From positions 1 through 5,462 of the forward strand of contig CAZRAW010000141.1 in the NCBI GenBank assembly GCA_964598065.1: a DNA stretch of 5,462 nucleotides. Reading direction: 5' to 3'. Both the position numbers and the translations under genes were made by a program. The stretch is from Sulfidibacterium sp964598065 (lineage in GTDB: Bacteria; Bacteroidota; Bacteroidia; Bacteroidales; F082). The notes under the pieces are model-generated. The model made no database searches. It was not told where the DNA came from and worked only from the letters and a program-made list of their open reading frames with translations. Of this stretch, positions 1 to 5,462 are shown in pieces. Each line of letters begins with the position of its first letter. Positions within the stretch are counted from its first letter, which is position 1.

Positions 1-12
1 ACAGAAATTTTC

Positions 13-1053
13 CTACACTTCGCGCTGAGACGCATAAACACGCCATTTTTCAATCACCATCTGCATATCTTCCGGTAACGATGAGACAAACCGGAGCATC
101 TTTCCCGAAACCGGATGTACAAAGCCCAGCGTCATGGCGTGTAGTGCCTGGCGGGGTAAAATCTTAAAGCAATTCTGAACAAACTGCCTGTATTTTGTAA
201 AAGTTGTCCCTTTCAAAATTATGTTACCACCGTAACGCTCATCATTAAACAAAGGATGTCCGATGTACTTAAAATGAGCTCTGATCTGATGGGTACGTCC
301 GGTTTCAAGCCGGCACTCCACAAGTGTTACATAGCCAAGGCGCTCTTTCACTTTATAATGCGTAATCGCCGGCTTGCCATACGAGCCATCCGGGAAAACA
401 ATCATTTGACGGCGGTCTTTGGGATGACGGCCGATGTTGCCATCGATGGTACCTTCATTTTCTTCAAAATCACCCCAAACCAGCGCCTGATACATGCGTT
501 CGACACTATGGCCGAAAAACTGTTTGGCCAGTCTGGTCTGTGCCAGTTCGTTTTTGGCCACGAGCAACAATCCACTGGTATCCTTGTCAATACGATGCAC
601 AAGGTATCCAAAGCCGTTCTCCACCTCTTTCGCTCCCGATTTTTGAAAATAACCGGCCAATGCATTCAGTAAAGTTCCCGTATAATTGGCATGGGCCGGA
701 TGCACCACCATTCCGGGGGCTTTGTTTACCACAATGACATCTTCGTCCTCATAAACCACCTCAAGAAGCAAATCTTCGGGCAAAATCTCCACTTCGCGCG
801 GCGGATGCGTTAAAATCACAGAAACGACATCTCCCGGCCGCACTTTGTAATTCGATTTCACCGGCTTGTCATTTATCAGAATGTTTCCGGCACTGGCAGC
901 CGTCTGGATTTTGTTTCGTGAAACATTTACAATACGGTTGAACAAAAATTTATCAATACGCAACGGCTCTTGTCCCGGATCAATAACAATGCGGTGATGT
1001 TCATACAATTCCTGGCTATCCCCGGTTACAAGATAAGATTCTTTTTCTTTCAT
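13..1053 (-). CDS. rluD: RluA-family 23S rRNA pseudouridine synthase, RluD-like
   Basis: This enzyme isomerises specific uridines in RNA to pseudouridine; RluD itself modifies helix 69 of 23S rRNA in the cytoplasm. The 346-residue protein has an N-terminal S4 RNA-binding domain (about residues 31-77, LRIDKFLFNR onward), then the RluA-type catalytic domain. The catalytic motif HRIDKDTSGLLL is at residues 153-164 with the nucleophilic aspartate at D156. The family motifs RTHQIRAH (253-260) and RQALHA (301-306) are also present. The S4 domain plus VVHPAHANYTGTLLNAL (116-132) favours RluD over RluA or RluC, but Bacteroidota carry several paralogues, so the exact target uridines are inferred. Length is close to the family norm with a slightly extended N-terminus. 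It is the last gene of the minus-strand operon. Its ATG lies 2 bases after the TAG of the preceding gene, with no Shine-Dalgarno sequence, so translation probably depends on the upstream gene or on a leaderless-like Bacteroidota mechanism. It also ends in TAG. No terminator is visible in the 12 bases left in the window. Confidence 0.95.
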   Translation of the reverse strand: MKEKESYLVTGDSQELYEHHRIVIDPGQEPLRIDKFLFNRIVNVSRNKIQTAASAGNILINDKPVKSNYKVRPGDVVSVILTHPPREVEILPEDLLLEVVYEDEDVIVVNKAPGMVVHPAHANYTGTLLNALAGYFQKSGAKEVENGFGYLVHRIDKDTSGLLLVAKNELAQTRLAKQFFGHSVERMYQALVWGDFEENEGTIDGNIGRHPKDRRQMIVFPDGSYGKPAITHYKVKERLGYVTLVECRLETGRTHQIRAHFKYIGHPLFNDERYGGNIILKGTTFTKYRQFVQNCFKILPRQALHAMTLGFVHPVSGKMLRFVSSLPEDMQMVIEKWRVYASQREV

Positions 1054-1055
1054 TT

Positions 1056-3188
1056 CTAATGTTTTACAATAAATTTAGCATGATAAACCCTGTTTCCGGA
1101 TTTAATGCGAAGCAGATACATCCCATTGCTGAGAAAACGTATATTCATATCATTTTGATACAGTGTCTGCCGGCTTACCATCATTCCGAAAAGATTGTAA
1201 ACAACGGCTTCTACCGGTGCGCCGGAGGTTAAATCAAGGCCGGAAAAATGGATTTGACCATGAGCAGGATTGGGATACACATCAAATTTTCTCCTTTCCG
1301 GGAAAAGTTTTCCGGTTCCCATAATCATACTCTGTCCCATGACCGGACGCATAAGTAACGCTCCGGTAAAACCGGTTTTATACCACTGGTTATTGACAAA
1401 ATAGAAGATATCGTTGCTGGCATCGTGGTTAGTATCAAAACCGATATTCAAACTTTGGTTTTGCTGCTGATAGCCGACATAGAAAGTTCCGGAAACCATG
1501 ACCGGCGTATCCAGACGATAAGTAAAAAACGGATAAATTCCTTTACCCCACTGTACCCTGAGGTTTTTCTGCCGGTAAATAACTTTACCCGGCTTACCAT
1601 TGTTATTGCTCCAGACCAACAGGTCAAAAAACTGTGAAGGCGCATCTTTGATTTTATTAAAATAAATCCTAAGAGCACGTAACGTGTCCGCTACATTTAT
1701 TTTAAAACGGTAGGCCAGTTCCGCTCCGGCAGGCTCAAGGGTGTATCCCATTTCGGGAATGCCATCGTCGTAAGCATATTCGTTATAAAATCCCTGCCGG
1801 TAAACCATCGAATCCACCAACGGTGGTGAAACCGTGGAATCGCTGATGTAATGTCTGATAAGATATGAAGTTGTATCGCGGTCGTAATCAAGCGAAAAGA
1901 GGCTGTTTACGGGAGGACAGGCCTGCGCTGCACCACTACTGCTGTTACAATTCTGAAACCCAAACTTATAAAATGGAGGTAAAGTACTGCTTCCGCCATC
2001 ATAACTATAAGCAAACGAGCCGTTTACCTGACTTACTTCATAATAATAATGAATTTTATGATTAATTTTATCAAGGTTGTCAATATAAACATGAAAATCA
2101 GGCGTTAGCGAATTGGTTGGAGCCGCACGATATTGCCGGTAAGGCATTTGGGTGTAGTGTTTCAGGAAAATAGGGTCCGTACCCGAAAAGCCAATAGCCC
2201 GGTAGGTAGTATCTGCTGCCGAACGGCCTGAATTCAAATAGACATAATCCAAATTCCACTCATCCACATTACTTTTCCAACTGGGATTGATATTATTGGC
2301 GATGCTGGCATAATTAAAAAACCGAAACTGAAAATATTTATAAAAATAGGCCGAATCGCGTATAGGCACCATCACCTGGACAAAATTTTTCCCGTATTTT
2401 TTTTGGAAATCCTTCAATGTCATTCCCGGCACTTTCCACACCGTATGCCAGGCCGTTCCGGGAATAAAAACCGAATCACAGGGAAACAGGATGCTGTCGC
2501 CCCAAACCAGTGTTTTATAATTGACAAGATAAAAATCGGTATCGCATGGCGCTTTTGCCCATAAAGTATCCGGGGGATGTAACGTGTCCTGCGGACTGTC
2601 GAGAAAGTTGTTTGCCGAAACCCAAGCCGAATCAATGTGCGAAAAAACCGTATCGCCGGTAAGTTCACGAAAGGCCAACACCAGCGAATCACCGGTTTCC
2701 GGCGCATCACCCATCCCCTGCGGCTGATAATAAAAGCTCAGGTAAAGAGAATCGGCAGGAGTGAGCTTTGCAGGTACCGGGACAAAAACCGAATCAAGAC
2801 GTATGGGTTGTGAAGTGAGCCTGTCCGCCTTAAAAGGTACGGAACGCGCCGTACTATAGATATTTCCCGTTGAGTCAAGCGCATCAAAAGTAGCTACCCC
2901 CTGGTTGGGCGGCAGATAACAAAAACTGTTGTTGATAAATGTTGCCTTTTCAACCCAAAGACGATGGTTGGGAAACACCCGTGAAGTAGTGAAATCATCA
3001 AAAAAAGGGAGTGTGAGTAAGGGCACCTGCTTCTGAGCAGCAAACTTGAGACCCGGATTCTCTCTTATTTTCAAAGCTTGGCGTTCCACAACATAATTGA
3101 CTGAAAGCCCGGTCAGAACTTCCTGTGCGTGCAATGCCGGCAGGACAATAAGCACAAATACCGCTATAATCAACCGGCGTTTTATCAT
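1056..3188 (-). CDS. T9SS type A sorting domain-containing exported protein, function unknown
   Basis: A 710-residue exported protein with no function I can assign. It starts with a clear Sec signal peptide (MIKRR, hydrophobic core 7-18, likely cleavage after LPALHA near residue 21). It ends with a type IX secretion C-terminal domain of type A at about residues 634-710: FDVYPNPAHGQIHFSG, then VVYNLFGMMVS, SNGMYLLRI and a final KFIVKH. The mature protein should therefore cross the outer membrane through T9SS and be surface-anchored or released. The N-terminal half (about 60-330) is beta-rich, with FFDDF at 62-66, LYLSFYYQPQGMGD at 148-161 and WNLDYVYLN at 311-319, suggesting jelly-roll or MAM-like folds. 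A second region begins at YAYDDGIPEMGYTL (471-484) and continues as GAELAYRF (488-495); I recall similar AYDDG-x-x-E-x-GY blocks in other Bacteroidota T9SS proteins. C414 and C424 could form a small disulfide loop. No catalytic motif is evident. The start is fixed by the signal peptide and by the ATGA overlap with the PASTA gene stop. The stop is TAG. Confidence 0.88.
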   Translation of the reverse strand: MIKRRLIIAVFVLIVLPALHAQEVLTGLSVNYVVERQALKIRENPGLKFAAQKQVPLLTLPFFDDFTTSRVFPNHRLWVEKATFINNSFCYLPPNQGVATFDALDSTGNIYSTARSVPFKADRLTSQPIRLDSVFVPVPAKLTPADSLYLSFYYQPQGMGDAPETGDSLVLAFRELTGDTVFSHIDSAWVSANNFLDSPQDTLHPPDTLWAKAPCDTDFYLVNYKTLVWGDSILFPCDSVFIPGTAWHTVWKVPGMTLKDFQKKYGKNFVQVMVPIRDSAYFYKYFQFRFFNYASIANNINPSWKSNVDEWNLDYVYLNSGRSAADTTYRAIGFSGTDPIFLKHYTQMPYRQYRAAPTNSLTPDFHVYIDNLDKINHKIHYYYEVSQVNGSFAYSYDGGSSTLPPFYKFGFQNCNSSSGAAQACPPVNSLFSLDYDRDTTSYLIRHYISDSTVSPPLVDSMVYRQGFYNEYAYDDGIPEMGYTLEPAGAELAYRFKINVADTLRALRIYFNKIKDAPSQFFDLLVWSNNNGKPGKVIYRQKNLRVQWGKGIYPFFTYRLDTPVMVSGTFYVGYQQQNQSLNIGFDTNHDASNDIFYFVNNQWYKTGFTGALLMRPVMGQSMIMGTGKLFPERRKFDVYPNPAHGQIHFSGLDLTSGAPVEAVVYNLFGMMVSRQTLYQNDMNIRFLSNGMYLLRIKSGNRVYHAKFIVKH

Positions 3189-4036
3189 GGCGTCTGAGAT
3201 CGTTGCTGTACCTGCGCCGAATCCTGAGGTATGGTATCAGTCAATATTTGATGTATATATTCCTTAAAATTAAAGTTCTTATCCGAACGGTACCAGATAT
3301 CCACCGGGCTTCCCATATCCATAATGGAATGGCTTATGAAATCAGGATCAGTTCTATATACCCGCGCAGTGGCCGTATCATCGCCATCCAGAAAATACTC
3401 ATGACCTACATTCAAAGAAGCATAATGCAAAGCCTCATGTGCCGCTTTTATTTTCTTACCGATGATAAACGGGATAGGGACAGGCCCGGGATGATTCCCT
3501 TTGCCCACCACCAAACCTATGGCCATTCCTTTAGGGAGTTTCGTTCCCACTTCGACAGGCTCTCCGTTCAGCAATTGGTCTATAACGGCATTTTTGGCAA
3601 AATAATCCACGTATTTAAGTGCTTTTACTTTCAGCCCTTTCCCTTCGAGCAACACTAATGCCTGCCGTAACGACAGATTTCGCAGGTCGGGCATTGTTAC
3701 CATCTCCGGCTTTTTGGCTACAATAGTAAGGTAAACATGACGACCTTTTTTCACCTCGGCACCCGGCAAAGGATTCTGCATCACCACGGAACCGGGAGCA
3801 TGACGCACGTCATATACCGAATCAATCACTATTAAATCAAAATATTGATTAAAATCCTTTTTCTTTAATGCAGGTATCGTTTGTCCGGTGAAATCAGGAA
3901 CGAGATAATACTCCCCATGGCGGGTAAAAATATTTAGAAACTCAAAAGCCCCCCAAATAATTACCAACGTTAACACAATGGCAATCAGAATTTGGAGATA
4001 AAATTTCTTCTGTCCAAGAAAATAAAAAAAACCCAT
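3185..4036 (-). CDS. PASTA domain-containing inner-membrane protein (kinase-less, three PASTA repeats)
   Basis: A 283-residue single-pass membrane protein. A short cytoplasmic N-terminus (MGFFYFLGQKKFY) precedes a transmembrane helix at about residues 14-34, and the rest should be periplasmic. Three consecutive PASTA repeats follow: about 43-108 (VPDFTGQTIPAL to VYLTIVAKK), 112-179 (MVTMPDLRNLSLRQAL to GLVVGKG) and 185-251 (VPIPFIIGKKIKAAHEAL to VDIWYRSD). The first two show the typical hydrophobic-P-D/N-hydrophobic start and the P-x-x-G-x-x-hydrophobic-x-x-G motif. The third is more diverged. A polar, Gln/Ser-rich tail of about 30 residues ends the protein. PASTA domains in Ser/Thr kinases and penicillin-binding proteins bind muropeptides or beta-lactams, but neither a kinase nor a transpeptidase domain is present here, so a wall-sensing or scaffolding role is only inferred. 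It is the first gene of the minus-strand operon, shares an ATGA overlap with the T9SS gene, and is divergent from ddl. No Shine-Dalgarno sequence precedes the ATG. Confidence 0.92.
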   Translation of the reverse strand: MGFFYFLGQKKFYLQILIAIVLTLVIIWGAFEFLNIFTRHGEYYLVPDFTGQTIPALKKKDFNQYFDLIVIDSVYDVRHAPGSVVMQNPLPGAEVKKGRHVYLTIVAKKPEMVTMPDLRNLSLRQALVLLEGKGLKVKALKYVDYFAKNAVIDQLLNGEPVEVGTKLPKGMAIGLVVGKGNHPGPVPIPFIIGKKIKAAHEALHYASLNVGHEYFLDGDDTATARVYRTDPDFISHSIMDMGSPVDIWYRSDKNFNFKEYIHQILTDTIPQDSAQVQQRSQTP

Positions 4037-4117
4037 GTTTGAATTTTTAATCGAAAATTTCGTTTAAAACGACTATAAACATTAACTTTGTTCAACAATT
4101 AATATTGAAGTTGTTTA

Positions 4118-4125
4118 AAAAGTTA
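4118..4125 (-). promoter_or_regulatory. Candidate -7-like box upstream of the PASTA gene
   Basis: Read on the minus strand this is TAACTTTT, the mirror copy of the TAACTTTA upstream of ddl, in the left arm of the inverted repeat and about 80 bases before the PASTA-protein ATG. It matches TAnnTTTG except at the last base and lacks a clear -33 TTG. The only support beyond the motif is its symmetrical position relative to the ddl copy. Confidence 0.2.
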
Positions 4126-4173
4126 AACTGAGAAACTACGAGAAACATCTTGACTTCATTGGACTTCAGCTAT

Positions 4174-4207
4174 TTTTTATTTTATAGCTGTGGCTATGAA
4201 ATAAAAA
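4174..4207. other. 15-bp AT-rich hairpin in the divergent intergenic spacer
   Basis: Bases 4174-4188 pair with 4193-4207 around a TGTG loop, giving 14 Watson-Crick pairs and one T-G pair. The loop end is ATAGC/GCTAT and the outer stem is almost pure A/T. It sits at the centre of the larger inverted repeat. On the plus strand it is followed by CCGGGCTTCGCCC rather than T's, so it is not a typical terminator in that direction. On the minus strand the neighbouring GGGC-GAA-GCCC mini-hairpin (4210-4220) precedes GGTTTTTATTT, a weak terminator-like arrangement that partly overlaps this stem. Confidence 0.6.
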
Positions 4208-4254
4208 CCGGGCTTCGCCCATAGTGCCAATCTGTTCCTCTCGAAAATCCCATT

Positions 4255-4262
4255 TAACTTTA
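4255..4262 (+). promoter_or_regulatory. Candidate -7-like box upstream of ddl
   Basis: TAACTTTA fits the Bacteroidota -7 consensus TAnnTTTG at all but the final base. It lies about 100 bases before the ddl ATG, inside the right arm of the inverted repeat. I found no convincing -33 TTG at the usual spacing, so this is tentative. A better match, TAACTTTG at 4083-4090, lies much further upstream of ddl on the same strand and would imply a leader of roughly 260 bases. Confidence 0.22.
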
Positions 4263-4359
4263 AACAACTTCATTGTACAGAATTCGACAAAGATAAAAAA
4301 TATTAAGAAGGAATAAAGATAAATTCCGTCAGGACAAAAAAACTTAAAACCAGTTATCC

Positions 4360-5337
4360 ATGAAGAATATAGCCATTATTTGCGGAGGTCATTCGGGTGA
4401 ATTTGAAATTTCAATGGCCAGTGGCGAGATGGCCTTCAAACATATTGACAGAAAAAAATACCACCCTTTTCTTATCGTGATAGAAAACAGACAATGGAAT
4501 TGGCTCGCCGGCGACAGAGAAAAAGTTCCGGTTAACAAAGCGGATTTTACCATTGAAAAAGATGGTGAAACCATCCTGTTTGATGCCGTTTTCAACGCCA
4601 TCCACGGCACCCCCGGCGAAGATGGCAAACTTCAGGGGTATTTCGATTTGCTGGGAATCCCTTATACCTCCTGTGGTGTTGATATTTCGGCATTGAGTTT
4701 CAACAAATTTTTGTGCAACCGGTTTGTCCGGTCGTTCGATATCAAAACAGCTGCTTCTTTTTCCTTTTTAAAAGGCGAAAAGAGAGATAAAGTGGAAATT
4801 CTAAAGCAACTCGGACTTCCGGTTTTTGTCAAACCTTCGCGCAGTGGTTCCAGCGTGGGAATTTCCAAAGTCAACAGACCCGAAGAATTTGATGAAGCCG
4901 TGGAAAAAGCATTTAAAGAAGATAACCGGATTCTTATTGAAGAAGCCATTAACGGAAGAGAAATTACCTGTGGTCTGGTAAAAAGAGGAGATGAAATACT
5001 CGTTTTGCCACTTACCGAAATTATCTCGCAAAACGACTTCTTCGATTACGATGCCAAATACACCAAAGGGAAAGCAAACGAAATCACCCCGGCCGCCAAC
5101 CTTTCTCAAAAAGCAGAAACCGACATCAAAACACTCTCTTCTTTCCTGTACCGGCAAATGGATTGCAAAGGTTTTGTCCGGTTCGACTATATCCTCACCG
5201 AAACAGAACTCTACTTTCTGGAACTCAATTCCATCCCCGGCATGTCGGAGGCCAGCATCATCCCCAAACAGGCCGAATCTTTCGGCCTGACAAAAAAAGA
5301 GCTTTTCACGATGGTGGTGGATAATTTGTTTGAATAA
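4360..5337 (+). CDS. ddl: D-alanine--D-alanine ligase
   Basis: This cytoplasmic ATP-grasp ligase joins two D-alanines using ATP to give the D-Ala-D-Ala terminus of peptidoglycan precursors, the substrate for MurF. All expected landmarks are in the 325 residues. The N-terminal substrate motif GGHSGEFEIS (residues 9-18) has E14 matching E. coli DdlB E15. HGTPGEDGKLQG is at 82-93. The ATP-binding segment FVKPSRSGSSVG spans 156-167, with K158 and a serine at about 164 matching DdlB S150. The omega-loop motif FFDYDAKY (227-234) ends in the conserved tyrosine equivalent to DdlB Y216. The metal-binding residues are D276 in FVRFDY, and E288 and N290 in LELNSIPGM. The omega-loop tyrosine indicates a D-Ala-D-Ala rather than D-Ala-D-Lac ligase. 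Length is normal and the frame is intact. The ATG is the only sensible start because the beta-strand MKNIAII begins the fold. No Shine-Dalgarno sequence precedes it. It is transcribed away from the PASTA-rluD operon. Confidence 0.97.
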   Translation: MKNIAIICGGHSGEFEISMASGEMAFKHIDRKKYHPFLIVIENRQWNWLAGDREKVPVNKADFTIEKDGETILFDAVFNAIHGTPGEDGKLQGYFDLLGIPYTSCGVDISALSFNKFLCNRFVRSFDIKTAASFSFLKGEKRDKVEILKQLGLPVFVKPSRSGSSVGISKVNRPEEFDEAVEKAFKEDNRILIEEAINGREITCGLVKRGDEILVLPLTEIISQNDFFDYDAKYTKGKANEITPAANLSQKAETDIKTLSSFLYRQMDCKGFVRFDYILTETELYFLELNSIPGMSEASIIPKQAESFGLTKKELFTMVVDNLFE

Positions 5338-5359
5338 CGGAAAAAATATCTCCCATAAT

Positions 5360-5374
5360 TTCGCCAAAGGCGAA
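5360..5374. other. Small hairpin downstream of ddl
   Basis: TTCGCC-AAA-GGCGAA is a perfect 6-bp stem with a triloop, 22 bases after the ddl stop codon. No T-tract follows on the plus strand. It may stabilise the 3' end of the ddl transcript or be part of a short intergenic repeat; its role is not evident. Confidence 0.4.
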
Positions 5375-5387
5375 TAAACAATAATAG

Positions 5388-5406
5388 CCATAAGCGGAGC
5401 TTATGG
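5388..5406 (+). terminator. Perfect 8-bp hairpin downstream of ddl, possible transcript end
   Basis: CCATAAGC-GGA-GCTTATGG is a perfect 8-bp stem with a triloop, 50 bases after the ddl stop. No run of T's follows (AGTCTGATACAC), so it is not a canonical intrinsic terminator. It could still mark the 3' end of the ddl mRNA or be a short palindromic repeat. Confidence 0.35.
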
Positions 5407-5418
5407 AGTCTGATACAC

Positions 5419-5446
5419 AAAAAAACCGGAGCCCCGAACGGGGCTC
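5419..5446 (-). terminator. Intrinsic terminator for a convergent gene beyond the right edge
   Basis: GAGCCCC (5429-5435) pairs perfectly with GGGGCTC (5440-5446) around a 4-base loop. On the minus strand the 7-bp GC-rich stem is followed by CGG and seven T's (A-tract 5419-5425 on the plus strand), the classic rho-independent layout. On the plus strand the bases after the stem (AACAACATCTG) are not T-rich, so it serves ddl less well. This implies a minus-strand gene to the right whose coding region is outside the window. Confidence 0.65.
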
Positions 5447-5462
5447 AACAACATCTGTTTCT

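Larger units (their letters stand above)
4086..4292. repeat. Imperfect inverted repeat (fold-back element) filling most of the divergent intergenic region
   Basis: The intergenic gap 4037-4359 has no gene but is structured. The left arm (4086-4148) and the reverse complement of the right arm (4232-4292) share collinear blocks. CTTTGT (4086-4091) matches 4287-4292. After exactly 14 diverged bases on each side, TGAAGTTGTTTAAA (4106-4119) matches 4259-4272 perfectly. After 2 extra A's on the left, GTTAAA (4122-4127) matches 4253-4258. Further in, CGAGA and AACA blocks recur. The spacer holds a long AT-rich hairpin. This could be a small MITE-like fold-back element, or a duplicated and inverted promoter/operator block serving the two divergent genes. 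No transposase and no flush target-site duplication are seen. Confidence 0.55.

Noticed and set aside
256..672. 138-codon open frame on the plus strand opposite rluD
   Set aside because: It is antisense to the S4 and catalytic regions of a fully conserved pseudouridine synthase and contains no recognisable motif.
1056..3188. Possible protease, glycoside hydrolase or other enzyme identity for the T9SS protein
   Set aside because: I found no catalytic motif such as HExxH, a GxSxG-type nucleophile in context, or a glycosidase signature. Assigning an activity would be guesswork.
3203..3658. 151-codon open frame on the plus strand opposite the PASTA gene
   Set aside because: It overlaps well-defined PASTA repeats on the other strand. 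Its translation shows no domain, signal peptide or supporting context.
4083..4090. TAACTTTG on the plus strand as the main ddl promoter
   Set aside because: It matches the -7 consensus, but no TTG lies at the expected upstream distance. It would need a leader of about 260 bases running through the hairpins.
4081..4306. ATTAA at 4081-4085 and 4302-4306 as a target-site duplication around the inverted repeat
   Set aside because: The right copy is 9 bases away from the end of the right arm. A 5-base A/T word recurs easily in such AT-rich DNA.
4801..5391. 196-codon open frame on the minus strand opposite ddl
   Set aside because: It is almost entirely antisense to a clearly conserved ddl. The translation is Phe-rich and low in recognisable motifs, as expected for a shadow frame, and its start lies inside the post-ddl hairpin region.

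Overview
The window looks like chromosomal housekeeping DNA from a member of the Bacteroidota, probably a Bacteroidales or Marinilabiliales-type lineage (order inferred, not proven). Three things point there: a secreted protein ending in a type IX secretion (T9SS) type A sorting domain, a kinase-less three-PASTA membrane protein beside an RluD-type pseudouridine synthase, and translation starts with no recognisable Shine-Dalgarno sequence. Base composition is moderate and looks even by eye, with no obvious sign of recent transfer in the coding part.

Layout. Positions 13-4036 hold a tightly packed minus-strand operon. In transcription order it encodes a membrane-anchored three-PASTA protein (4036-3185), a 710-residue T9SS-exported protein of unknown function (3188-1056, sharing the 4-base ATGA overlap), and an RluD-like 23S rRNA pseudouridine synthase (1053-13, 2 bases after the preceding stop). 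Positions 4037-4359 are a 323-base AT-rich divergent intergenic region. It contains an imperfect inverted repeat whose arms lie at about 4086-4148 and 4232-4292, with a strong 15-bp AT-rich hairpin between them. Positions 4360-5337 encode D-alanine--D-alanine ligase on the plus strand. Positions 5338-5462 are non-coding and carry three small perfect hairpins. The last has a T-tract only on the minus strand, so it looks like the terminator of a convergent gene lying beyond the right edge.

How the genes relate. Ddl makes the D-Ala-D-Ala dipeptide for peptidoglycan precursors. PASTA domains are known in other proteins to bind peptidoglycan or muropeptides, so the divergent pair has a plausible cell-wall theme. 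RluD acts on the ribosome, and the T9SS protein is predicted to reach the outer surface or medium, so the operon mixes cytoplasmic, inner-membrane/periplasmic and exported products.

I see no CRISPR array, transposase, tRNA, rRNA, toxin-antitoxin or defence system. The items most worth a second look are the inverted-repeat structure between the divergent genes and the uncharacterised exported protein locked into the PASTA-rluD operon.
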